From positions 1 through 36,351 of the forward strand of contig CATZCM010000016.1 of NCBI GenBank assembly GCA_958417225.1: 36,351 nt of DNA. The letters run 5' to 3'. The DNA comes from an uncultured Eubacteriales bacterium. GTDB taxonomy: Bacteria > Bacillota > Clostridia > Oscillospirales > Acutalibacteraceae. The notes beneath the pieces were generated by a model. That model ran no database searches, was not told the origin of the DNA, and saw nothing but the letters and a program-made list of their open reading frames with translations. Below are positions 16,063-25,033 of the stretch, piece after piece (within the stretch, counting starts at the first letter, position 1; the number at the start of each line of letters is the position of its first letter). The position numbers and the translations under genes are program-made.

Positions 16063-16659
16063 ATGAGTATGGAAGAAACAAAAACAAGTAAATTCCTTGA
16101 AGCGATAAGTAAGTATGCAAAAGAACAAAGGGACAAATTAAATCGTGAGGCTCAATTGATTCGTGAGCAAGAAGAAATTCGCATAGAAGATGAAATTTTG
16201 AGCGATGCGTATAATCTAATTCAACGCGAAATGGCTGCAATGAAAATTGAAATTTCAAACGAATGTTCTAAAAAAGAGTTTGCAGGAAGAAGACAACTAT
16301 TTGAAAAAAGAATGAGTATTATGGAAAAAGTTTTCAAAAAGGCGGAACAAAAGCTCTTGGAATATTCTCAAAGTGACAAGTACAAATCTTTACTATTAAA
16401 GAGTGTGAACAATATTGCGGAAATCTCGAAAAATGAAGGAATGACTCTATATATAAAACCAGAAGATGAATATCTTGCATCAGAAATAAAAGAAGCATTT
16501 CCTGGTAAATGTGATGTGAAGTTGGATAACCACATAAAAATAGGTGGCATTCGCGGTTATGACAAAGAAAAAGGTGTTATAATAGATGAAACAATGGATT
16601 CAAAACTTAATGACCAACGTGAGTGGTTTACAGAAAACTCTGAATTAATGATAGATTAG
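16063..16659 (+). CDS. ntpE: V/A-type ATP synthase subunit E, copy 2
   Basis: Identical 198-residue peripheral-stalk subunit. It is the first intact gene of the second unit. Its partner subunit G/H is not duplicated, so extra subunit E would lack a matching stalk partner. Its nearest upstream promoter is that of the truncated spoIIE, about 1.55 kb away, unless the gap holds a promoter I did not recognise. Confidence 0.93.
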   Translation: MSMEETKTSKFLEAISKYAKEQRDKLNREAQLIREQEEIRIEDEILSDAYNLIQREMAAMKIEISNECSKKEFAGRRQLFEKRMSIMEKVFKKAEQKLLEYSQSDKYKSLLLKSVNNIAEISKNEGMTLYIKPEDEYLASEIKEAFPGKCDVKLDNHIKIGGIRGYDKEKGVIIDETMDSKLNDQREWFTENSELMID

Positions 16660-16673
16660 TAGGGGGTGACATT

Positions 16674-18425
16674 TTGAAAACGGAAAAAATTTTTGGTATA
16701 AATGGACCAGTTGTTACGGTAAAAGGTGCAACTTCATTTTCTATGATGGAAATGGTTTATGTGGGGAATATAAAATTAGTGGGTGAAGTGATCGGGATAA
16801 CTAGCGAATACACTACCATACAGGTATACGAAGAAACTACATCATTAAAACCAGGAGAGCCAGTTGAAGGTACTGGTAGTGCTATGAACGTAACTTTAGG
16901 TCCGGGTATAATTGATAATATTTTCGATGGAATAGAAAGGCCCTTGAAGGCTATTGAAAAAGAGTCAGGGGCGTTTATCTCGAGGGGTTCAGCAGTACCG
17001 GCACTAGACGAAGAAAAATTATGGAATGTAACAATTAAAGTTTTCGTGGGACAGAAACTTACTCCGGGTTTTATATATGCTACGTGTCCGGAAACCGATG
17101 TTATTTTACATAAATGCATGGTTCCACCGAACCTTTTCGGAAAAGTCATAGAGGTAGCTTCTGATGGTGAGTATAAAGTTAATGATACTATAGTAGTTTT
17201 GGAGGATGAGTTTGGAAATAGGCATAATTTAACTTTATGTCAAAAATGGCCAATTAGGACACCAAGACCAATTTTAAATAGACTTCCCGTTGACGTTCCA
17301 CTCATTACAGGACAACGTATTATTGATACTCTTTTCCCCATATCCAAAGGTGGAACAGCTGCAATTCCTGGTGGATTTGGTGCAGGAAAAACAATGACAC
17401 AGCATCAACTTGCAAAATGGTGTGACGCGGATATTATTGTGTATGTTGGTTGCGGTGAACGCGGAAATGAAATGAGCCAAGTTTTGAGTGAATTTAGCGA
17501 ACTCATCGATCCTAAAACAAATCGTCCAATGACGGATCGTACTGTTCTCATAGCAAATACATCCAACATGCCAGTTGCAGCAAGAGAGGCATCAATTTAT
17601 ACAGGAATAACACTTGCTGAATATTATCGCGACATGGGATATCATGTGGCAATAATGGCGGATTCAACGTCGAGATGGGCAGAAGCCCTTCGTGAAATAT
17701 CCGGCCGACTCGAGGAAATGCCTGCAGAAGAGGGTTTTCCCGCATATTTACCGTCAAGATTGTCTGAATTTTACGAAAGAGCTGGACGTGTGAAAAACTT
17801 AAATGATTCAGAAGGTTCTGTCACAATCATAGGAGCAGTGTCTCCGCAAGGTGCTGATTTCTCTGAACCCGTTACACAAAATACTAAAAGATTTACTCGT
17901 TGTTTTTGGGCTCTTGATAAAACACTCGCATATGCACGTCATTACCCAGCGATTAACTGGATGACGAGTTATAGTGAATATTTTGTGGATCTAGATCCGT
18001 GGTTCGCAGCAAATGTAGGCGAGGATTTCATAAAATATCGCAATGAAATGAGTTCTATACTTTATGAGGAAGATAGGTTGCTTGAGATTGTAAAACTTAT
18101 TGGTGCGGATGTTTTACCTGATGATCAGAAATTGGTTATTGAAACAGCAAGGGTAATTCGAGTGGGATTTTTGCAGCAAAATGCATTCCATAAAGATGAC
18201 ACGTTTGTGTCCCTGAAAAAACAAAAACTGATGATGTCTACAATACTCCACTTACATGCTCGTGCAAAACAACTTGTTGCAAACTCAATCCCCATTTCAC
18301 GAATTATAGAGCAGGGACTTTTTAATAAACTTACAAAGATGAAATACGATGTTCCCAATGATCGTCTTGATATGTTCGATGAATATAATAGGGAAATCGA
18401 CGAAACAATCGATAAGATTTGTTAG
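16674..18425 (+). CDS. ntpA: V/A-type ATP synthase catalytic subunit A, copy 2
   Basis: Identical 583-residue catalytic subunit, with TTG start, P-loop GGFGAGKT (233-240) and GERGNE intact. No sign of decay or divergence is visible, which means the duplication is very recent, is kept identical by gene conversion, or is an assembly artefact. Confidence 0.97.
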   Translation: MKTEKIFGINGPVVTVKGATSFSMMEMVYVGNIKLVGEVIGITSEYTTIQVYEETTSLKPGEPVEGTGSAMNVTLGPGIIDNIFDGIERPLKAIEKESGAFISRGSAVPALDEEKLWNVTIKVFVGQKLTPGFIYATCPETDVILHKCMVPPNLFGKVIEVASDGEYKVNDTIVVLEDEFGNRHNLTLCQKWPIRTPRPILNRLPVDVPLITGQRIIDTLFPISKGGTAAIPGGFGAGKTMTQHQLAKWCDADIIVYVGCGERGNEMSQVLSEFSELIDPKTNRPMTDRTVLIANTSNMPVAAREASIYTGITLAEYYRDMGYHVAIMADSTSRWAEALREISGRLEEMPAEEGFPAYLPSRLSEFYERAGRVKNLNDSEGSVTIIGAVSPQGADFSEPVTQNTKRFTRCFWALDKTLAYARHYPAINWMTSYSEYFVDLDPWFAANVGEDFIKYRNEMSSILYEEDRLLEIVKLIGADVLPDDQKLVIETARVIRVGFLQQNAFHKDDTFVSLKKQKLMMSTILHLHARAKQLVANSIPISRIIEQGLFNKLTKMKYDVPNDRLDMFDEYNREIDETIDKIC

Positions 18426-18441
18426 GTAAGGAGTGAGAATT

Positions 18442-19863
18442 TTGCAACAAAGAAAAATTTTACAATATGTAGGAGTAAAAGAAATAAATGGTCCTTTGAT
18501 AGTGATTGATGGTGTGGATGGTGCATCGTACGAAGAGATCGTAGACATAGAACTCGACAACGGTACGTATAGACAAGGCCGTATTGTTCAAATTGACGGT
18601 ACACGTATAGTTGTGCAGGTTTTTGAGGGCACAAAGGCAATTTCACTTGAAAACACGCGTACAAGGCTTAAGGGGCACCCTATGGAACTTGCGCTGGCTC
18701 CGGAGATTCTTGGAAGAATTTTTGACGGGGCTGGAAAACCGATCGATGGAATGGGGCCAGTTTTTCCAAAAAAACGTATGAATATTAACGGTACACCAAT
18801 AAATCCTGTTTCTAGGGTTTATCCGAGAAACTATATAAATACCGGAATTTCCTCAATTGATACGTTGTCTACGCTGATTCGTGGACAAAAACTTCCCATT
18901 TTTTCGGGGTCCGGTATGAAACACAATGAACTTGCTGTTCAAATTGTACGACAAGCTAAAATTGCGGAAGAGTCAGGGGATAAGTTTGCTGTGGTATTTG
19001 CGGCAATGGGCGTTAAGAACGATGTTGCAGACTACTTTAAAAAGAGCTTTCGTGAGTCAGGAGTACTTCAAAATGTAGTTATGTTCCTAAACCTTTCCAA
19101 TGATCCGATTATAGAAAGAACACTGACACCTAGGTGTGCCCTCACAGCTGCGGAATATCTTGCATTTGAGCTTGATATGCATATTCTCGTTATTATGACA
19201 GACATGACATCATACGCTGAGGCACTTCGTGAATTTAGCTCGTCTAAAGGTGAAATACCCGGAAGAAAAGGTTACCCTGGATACTTGTATTCTGATTTGG
19301 CGTCGCTATACGAGAGAGCTGGTATGATAAAAGATCACAAAGGATCAGTTACGCAAATCCCCATACTGACCATGCCAAATGACGATATAACCCATCCTGT
19401 ACCTGATTTGACTGGGTACATAACAGAAGGACAAATTGTTCTTGATAGGTCACTCGAAGGGTCAAACGTGTATCCACCTGTCTATGTGCTTTCGTCACTA
19501 TCCAGACTCATGAAAGACGGTATTGGTGAGGGATATACTAGAGAGGATCATTCTGCATTGTCCGGACAACTTTTTGCGTCGTACGCTAAAGTTATGGATG
19601 CAAGATCATTGGCTTCAGTTATAGGTGAAGAAGAACTTTCAGCTTCAGATAAGAGATATATTGAGTTTGGGAAAAAGTTTGAGAATGAATTTGTTAACCA
19701 AAATGCATCAGAGGACAGAACAATAGAACAAAGTTTGAACCTTGGCTGGCAACTTCTGGGGCTTTTGCCTCGTGAGGAACTCGATAGAGTAGATGACGCT
19801 ATACTTGATAAGTATTACAAGAAAGTTGGTGAGCCAGATGGGGATACAAGTAGTTCCAACTAA
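18442..19863 (+). CDS. ntpB: V/A-type ATP synthase subunit B, copy 2
   Basis: Identical 473-residue subunit B, using the TTG start after AAGGAG (GTG at 18433 lies in the ribosome binding site and is rejected). It overlaps the second subunit D gene by 26 bp, as in copy 1. Together the duplicated A and B genes can supply a complete second hexameric head. Confidence 0.96.
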   Translation: MQQRKILQYVGVKEINGPLIVIDGVDGASYEEIVDIELDNGTYRQGRIVQIDGTRIVVQVFEGTKAISLENTRTRLKGHPMELALAPEILGRIFDGAGKPIDGMGPVFPKKRMNINGTPINPVSRVYPRNYINTGISSIDTLSTLIRGQKLPIFSGSGMKHNELAVQIVRQAKIAEESGDKFAVVFAAMGVKNDVADYFKKSFRESGVLQNVVMFLNLSNDPIIERTLTPRCALTAAEYLAFELDMHILVIMTDMTSYAEALREFSSSKGEIPGRKGYPGYLYSDLASLYERAGMIKDHKGSVTQIPILTMPNDDITHPVPDLTGYITEGQIVLDRSLEGSNVYPPVYVLSSLSRLMKDGIGEGYTREDHSALSGQLFASYAKVMDARSLASVIGEEELSASDKRYIEFGKKFENEFVNQNASEDRTIEQSLNLGWQLLGLLPREELDRVDDAILDKYYKKVGEPDGDTSSSN

Positions 19864-20464
19864 GGGAAATTTAATTGCAACAAAAAAATCTTTGGAACTT
19901 GCTAAAGTAGGATATGATCTTCTTGACAAAAAGAGAAATATATTAATCAGAGAAATGATGGCTTTGATTGACGTCGCTACGGAACTTCAAGAAAAAATTG
20001 ATATCACGTACAGGGAAGCTTATCTTGCATTACAAAAAGCAAATATTACTTTAGGAATTTGTGATGAACTTTCTGGGGCAGTGCCAGAAGAGAATTCATT
20101 AGAACTTTCATATCGAAGTGTGATGGGTGTCGAGATACCAATCGTATCAATTGATGAAAATGATAAATCTTCAAAAATCCCTTTTGGTTTGTATACGTCA
20201 AACTCTACGCTTGATGAGGCACATTTGGCTTTCGTTGAGGTAAAACGGTTAACAACAAGGCTTGCTGAAATTGAAAATAGTGTGTATAGGTTAGCGGATT
20301 CTATAAAAAAGACGCAAAAACGTGCAAACGCCCTAAAAAATATTATGATACCTAGATTTGAAGAAACAGTGAAATTTATAAGTGATGCGATAGATGAGAA
20401 GGAACGTGAGGATTTTTCACGATTAAAGGTCATAAAGCATCAAAAGGAAAAATTAAACAATTAA
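19838..20464 (+). CDS. ntpD: V/A-type ATP synthase subunit D, copy 2
   Basis: Identical 208-residue axle subunit; ATG at 19838 is inside the end of the subunit B gene. Its shaft partner, subunit F, is only a fragment in this unit, so an assembled second head would depend on subunit F made from the single intact gene at 4867-5172. Confidence 0.94.
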   Translation: MGIQVVPTKGNLIATKKSLELAKVGYDLLDKKRNILIREMMALIDVATELQEKIDITYREAYLALQKANITLGICDELSGAVPEENSLELSYRSVMGVEIPIVSIDENDKSSKIPFGLYTSNSTLDEAHLAFVEVKRLTTRLAEIENSVYRLADSIKKTQKRANALKNIMIPRFEETVKFISDAIDEKEREDFSRLKVIKHQKEKLNN

Positions 20465-20472
20465 TTATATAA

Positions 20473-20506
20473 AAAAATTCTGTCAATTAATTTGGCAGAA
20501 TTTTTT
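20473..20506 (+). terminator. Terminator after subunit D, copy 2
   Basis: Copy of the 9984-10017 hairpin: 13-bp arms with one G-T wobble, 7-base loop and T-run. Confidence 0.85.
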
Positions 20507-20528
20507 AAGCTATAATTCATAAAAGCAC

Positions 20529-20557
20529 TTGAATCAATCCTGTTTTTATATTATTAT
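20529..20557 (+). promoter_or_regulatory. Possible promoter of the Cys-repeat protein gene, copy 2
   Basis: TTGAAT and TATTAT 17 bp apart, as in copy 1; weak support because of the A/T-rich surroundings. Confidence 0.35.
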
Positions 20558-20609
20558 TTATTTAATAGATACAATAAACTTGATTATATTAAATGGGGGT
20601 GAATAAGAA

Positions 20610-21560
20610 ATGAAACGTAAAATATTACTTGTAAGTGTAATAGCTATTATGACTATTACAGGTGTTTTTGCTGCAGTTAAGTGGATTAACGATAATAAAA
20701 CCGATATAACAGTAGAGGTGAAGGATGACGATGAACAAAGGCTTGATGTAAAAATAATACCACCAGATGACGATCAAATATGGTTCGTAACTGTGGTAGA
20801 CGATGGTGATTACTCTTTTGATTTTAAGTGGTCTGAAGATTTTACAAAATGTACAAGAATTAAATATAGTAAAGTACTTAGAAGGGATAAACCACCCATA
20901 AGAGAACATGCAACAGATATAAGCGATAAAATAATAACTGAACCAACTTGTGAAAATAACGGACAAAAATATTATGTAGCCAAATTCGATGATGGTCAAA
21001 CAGTTTCATCCGGTTTAGTGAATATACCAGCATTAGGTCATTCTAAAGTGAACTTCGATACAGCTACTTGTGAAAAAGAAGGGACTAAGGGACAAAGGTG
21101 TACAAGGTGCAATAAAGAATTTGATGTAAAATCTAGCGAAGCTACAGGAAAATATACCCCAGGAGATTTTGAAATAACAAAAGAACCCACATGTACGGAA
21201 CCAGGTAGTAAACAACAAGTATGTAATGTATGTGGTGAGATATTGAAAAAAGAAACAATTCCGGCAAAAGGACATGATTATGATAATTGGCAAGAAATTG
21301 AAGGAGAAGAAAGTTGTATAAGGAAATGCAAAACTTGTTCTTTTGAAGAAACATGTGAACATGAAGATTCTATAACGACAGAGTGGAATGCGGTTAATGA
21401 CGAACAATGTGTGTGTTCAATGTTTTGTACTAAGTGTGGAAAAGTATTGGAAGAGGGTTTGCCAGAAAATCATGTTTGGATGCCAAGCAGAGATACTAGT
21501 GATTTTTTTGAATGTGAGAATTGCCATATAAAAAGGCGTTTTACAGAAAGTGATAAATAA
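20610..21560 (+). CDS. Secreted or anchored Cys/Gly-His repeat protein, copy 2
   Basis: Identical to the 316-residue protein at 10121-11071, with the N-terminal hydrophobic segment, acidic region and CxxC/GH repeats all intact. Since it has its own upstream gap and terminators, this copy could be expressed independently of the duplication junction and would simply double the gene dose. Confidence 0.7.
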   Translation: MKRKILLVSVIAIMTITGVFAAVKWINDNKTDITVEVKDDDEQRLDVKIIPPDDDQIWFVTVVDDGDYSFDFKWSEDFTKCTRIKYSKVLRRDKPPIREHATDISDKIITEPTCENNGQKYYVAKFDDGQTVSSGLVNIPALGHSKVNFDTATCEKEGTKGQRCTRCNKEFDVKSSEATGKYTPGDFEITKEPTCTEPGSKQQVCNVCGEILKKETIPAKGHDYDNWQEIEGEESCIRKCKTCSFEETCEHEDSITTEWNAVNDEQCVCSMFCTKCGKVLEEGLPENHVWMPSRDTSDFFECENCHIKRRFTESDK

Positions 21561-21575
21561 AAACATAATTTATCG

Positions 21576-21605
21576 AAAGAGGCCGGTTTTAACCTGTCTC
21601 TTTTT
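21576..21605 (+). terminator. Terminator after the Cys-repeat gene, copy 2
   Basis: Copy of the hairpin at 11087-11116, AAAGAGGCCGGTT with AACCTGTCTCTTT. Confidence 0.7.
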
Positions 21606-21781
21606 AATAATGCCTGTTTTAAAATTCATTCTTCCTAAAATCACCAAAAGTTACATGTTATAAATAGAAAAGGTTGAACATGTTTTTTTGGACGAGCATA
21701 GTATTTATTAAGAGTTGTATTATGGCTAGGTTAACATTAATATAACATAAAAATGTATAATATGCAGAATTTTTAATTTTT

Positions 21782-21811
21782 TTGTAAATTCTTATTTACT
21801 TTTCATGTTAT
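21782..21811 (+). promoter_or_regulatory. Possible promoter of the lipase gene, copy 2
   Basis: TTGTAA and TGTTAT 18 bp apart, as at 11293-11322; weak on its own. Confidence 0.3.
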
Positions 21812-21855
21812 TATTATTATAATTATATTAAAATATTCAGCAAGGGGGAGTTTTT

Positions 21856-24111
21856 ATGAAAAATCATTGCAAAATAATTGTAAGCCTATTGCTAACAATT
21901 GTATTAAGTGTTTCATGTATACCGATGTCTAGTGTACGTGCAGGTTCAAACGACAAAGATGAATCAACAACCGTGGAAGAACAAGATGCTGCGGGGTTGA
22001 GTACAAAAGAGCTTTCAACTAGAAATTCTACCACGGGTCCGTATGAACAAGAACATGAAACGTATAAAATACCAGTACTGCGACCTCGGAGTGCATCGTA
22101 CAATAGTGATGTAGAAATGTCTTCATTATCAGAATCCCAAAAAGGTACGGACAAGGTTGACAACAAAACTGGGGAAGAGACAAAAGCAGCTTCAGTATCA
22201 AGTCCATCAGGCTCCAGACATACTAGACACGCAAGCCTTTTTGCTGCAGACAGAATACGTCTTCCATCGTATACCTTAAGATCACATGATGGAGATACTG
22301 AATCACAAGTTTCATCGGCGTCAAGAGAAAGAAGAAAATCATGTTTTTCTTTTGCGAGTTCAGATTTGACGATTCCTGATCATATACTAAAAAGTCCATA
22401 TGGGGTAATAAAGGAGCCTGTGAGAAAACGGGATATAAAATTATCTGTAAATGCTCCTGCATCAATCGATAAAACACCTGGTGTTTTTAACATCTCAGTT
22501 AAACTTGATAGTTACCTAGAAAAAAAATTAGACGATGTAAGCGTGTATGTTCAATTTAGCGATGACACAACAGAATTTTCATTTGCGCCGCCAGTTCCTG
22601 TTATAAAAGATGTAGAACTACTAGATTCTGATCAGTATTCTTATAATATAAATGTTACTAGAATATATGAAGATGTAAACCGAGCATTTTTTGTATATGT
22701 GACGCACAAAGATGTAGATATTAATGGAGAAAAAAGAGAATATCTTATTGCAGCACATAGACAGCAGGTTCATCTTTGTAAATCCACTCCAAATAAAGCG
22801 GTAATAATAGTTCCAGGAATATGTGGTTCCGAACTTTTCTCCGCAAAGGCACAGCGCATAGAGGATACGCAATATTCTAAAGGATACAGACTTTGGCCTC
22901 CGGAAGGAATAATTGAAGTTATGGACGGTGGAGTATCATGTTGCATACCCTGCAGAAAAAAAGAAACTGAATATGTACAACGACTAATAAATGATTTATC
23001 GCTTATTTTTTGTAAAGAAGATGGATCATCAAAAGCTAAGATTATGCGTTCAAATCCAATTTTAGACTGTAAAGCAAACCCTGATAAAAGAAACTTTGGT
23101 ACTATAAATTGTTATTCAGGTTTAGTAAATAGCGTTATAAATTCTGAATACGCAAGAGATGCAAAAGTGGTGTTTTTTTCCTACGATTGGCGTATAAGTA
23201 ACGCCAAGACAGCAAAAGAACTTGAAAAGTTTATAAAAGAACAAGAATATTCTGAAGTTATATTAGTTGCTCATAGTATGGGTGGATTAGTGTGCTCGTC
23301 GTATTTATCTAACCCGAAAAACTGCGAAAAAGTTTCCAAAATGGTCTTTTTAGGTACTCCATTTTTAGGAGCTGCAAAAGCCTTTAATGCTTTAGAAAAT
23401 GGAGTGTTTTTCGATGGAATAGTAGGGGATTTAACAGCACCAATAGCAAACCCAAAAATTTCCGCGCTTGTAAAAAAGTGCGCTTCTGTATATGAGTTGT
23501 TACCGCCTAAACAATTTTTTGAGATATGTAAAGGGGCTTCATGTAGGGGAGCTATAATAGATCGTGGATATGTTTTTACTCGTAAATCAAAAACTAATCC
23601 ATTGAAAAGCAATTATGCTTTAAGGACCTTTGAAGAGACATCCAGTATAATAGAAAGTAGAGAATGGACCCCACAAGTAAATAAATTTTTAAGAAAAGCG
23701 CAAAGGTTCCACGATAGTTTGTACGATAAACATGGAACAGCATTAATTTTCAAGTATGGAGTTCCGATATTTAATATAGTTGGTTGTAATATAGAAACTC
23801 ATGCGGGTTACTTTTTAAGCGAAGGTAGGAAAAATAAAATCTCATGCAAAGCAGAACTTTGTAATGGCGATGGTACAGTTTCTCTACTTAGTAGCACACT
23901 CATGGGAAATGTTCCAAACTTAAATTCATACTACGTAAAAGGGATAAATCATATGGGACTTATGCAAAATCCAAAGTGCCTTGAATTGATTAATAATATT
24001 ATTTCGGGGCATGTTGAGAGATTTGACCCGAGGGTAATAGAAAAAATATATCCAAGGGTTATTGAAGATGAAGGTTGTTGTGGGTGTTTACCGTTGTGTA
24101 TATGCTTTTAA
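21856..24111 (+). CDS. Secreted LCAT-like lipase/acyltransferase with Cys-rich tail, copy 2
   Basis: Identical to the 751-residue protein at 11367-13622: signal peptide, Ser-rich linker, beta-rich domain, and hydrolase domain with Ser474, Asp672 and His699. The Cys-rich end GCCGCLPLCICF is kept exactly. Both copies have full upstream regions, so both should be expressed if the duplication is real. Confidence 0.85.
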   Translation: MKNHCKIIVSLLLTIVLSVSCIPMSSVRAGSNDKDESTTVEEQDAAGLSTKELSTRNSTTGPYEQEHETYKIPVLRPRSASYNSDVEMSSLSESQKGTDKVDNKTGEETKAASVSSPSGSRHTRHASLFAADRIRLPSYTLRSHDGDTESQVSSASRERRKSCFSFASSDLTIPDHILKSPYGVIKEPVRKRDIKLSVNAPASIDKTPGVFNISVKLDSYLEKKLDDVSVYVQFSDDTTEFSFAPPVPVIKDVELLDSDQYSYNINVTRIYEDVNRAFFVYVTHKDVDINGEKREYLIAAHRQQVHLCKSTPNKAVIIVPGICGSELFSAKAQRIEDTQYSKGYRLWPPEGIIEVMDGGVSCCIPCRKKETEYVQRLINDLSLIFCKEDGSSKAKIMRSNPILDCKANPDKRNFGTINCYSGLVNSVINSEYARDAKVVFFSYDWRISNAKTAKELEKFIKEQEYSEVILVAHSMGGLVCSSYLSNPKNCEKVSKMVFLGTPFLGAAKAFNALENGVFFDGIVGDLTAPIANPKISALVKKCASVYELLPPKQFFEICKGASCRGAIIDRGYVFTRKSKTNPLKSNYALRTFEETSSIIESREWTPQVNKFLRKAQRFHDSLYDKHGTALIFKYGVPIFNIVGCNIETHAGYFLSEGRKNKISCKAELCNGDGTVSLLSSTLMGNVPNLNSYYVKGINHMGLMQNPKCLELINNIISGHVERFDPRVIEKIYPRVIEDEGCCGCLPLCICF

Positions 24112-24161
24112 AACAAAATTTATTATCATGAATGAGTATTAGGCAAAATTATCATCACTAG

Positions 24162-24211
24162 AAAATGAGCAGAAATGCGAGCTTTTAGCTAACATACACT
24201 GCTCATTTTTC
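24162..24211. terminator. Bidirectional terminator, copy 2
   Basis: Copy of 13673-13722: perfect 11-bp arms AAAATGAGCAG and CTGCTCATTTT between convergent genes. Confidence 0.75.
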
Positions 24212-24213
24212 GT

Positions 24214-24813
24214 TTAAATTCTTCTAGCGTTTGGGTAATACTCCATATTTTGATTATTGGAATACGGAACTCCATAACTAAAAGTTCTTGGATCTAAAAA
24301 GATATCAGCATGTGGTGGTTTAATTGTAAATAGTAGGTACATAACTAAAAATAATGTTAATAGTAAAACTGCAAAATTAAATCCACTTCCAATTGATTCA
24401 AAGTTTATTAACAATATATAGGATAATACAAATGCAATCGTTACAGCAATAAAAGCGATTACTACGTCCATAGACAATTCATTTTTGAATGTAATGCCTA
24501 CGTATGTGTAAAATAGCACGATTATCAATATAATGATTGTATATAGTCCGATTACCTTAGCTACGACAAATCGTTTAAAAGGTAATTTGATGACCATAAA
24601 CTCCCAAATCGCATAAATGACGTAAGGTAAAGTAAAAATTTTTGTGTGTTCCCAAACACTTTCATTTACAGATCCAACTAATATGCTCCAAACCGCACCA
24701 TCCGATAGTCGATATACAAAATGTAAAAAAATTGCTGTCAAGAATACAACAGGTATCCCGATAATTTCCATAAATACTAAACGTTTTTTGTCCAAGTTAC
24801 TCATGCCTCGCAT
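24214..24813 (-). CDS. DUF6512-like integral membrane protein, copy 2
   Basis: Identical to the 199-residue membrane protein at 13725-14324, with the NESVWEH motif. It is divergent from the full-length spoIIE, from which it is separated by 220 bp of A/T-rich DNA holding the spoIIE promoter. Confidence 0.7.
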   Translation of the reverse strand: MRGMSNLDKKRLVFMEIIGIPVVFLTAIFLHFVYRLSDGAVWSILVGSVNESVWEHTKIFTLPYVIYAIWEFMVIKLPFKRFVVAKVIGLYTIIILIIVLFYTYVGITFKNELSMDVVIAFIAVTIAFVLSYILLINFESIGSGFNFAVLLLTLFLVMYLLFTIKPPHADIFLDPRTFSYGVPYSNNQNMEYYPNARRI

Positions 24814-24966
24814 TGATTTAATTAATATTTCTTTTTAAAACATACGTTTTATAAAGAAAATATATGCATTCGTGCACTAAGATAATAAGTTTTATGCTAA
24901 AAATTCTCTTAAACATATTTTAAAGTCCTAGCTTATCCTAAAATATGCAAAAAGCTACAGCGTGCT

Positions 24967-25000
24967 GTGACACCTCCCGACTATAGATATAATATATAAT
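24967..25000 (+). promoter_or_regulatory. Probable spoIIE promoter, copy 2 (drives full-length gene)
   Basis: Same elements as at 14478-14511: GTGACA followed by TATAAT at 15 or 22 bp, with the palindrome ACAGCGTGCTGT over the -35. This copy lies ahead of the complete spoIIE gene. Confidence 0.4.
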
Positions 25001-25033
25001 GATCACATAAATTTAAATTAGGCGGTGGTTATT

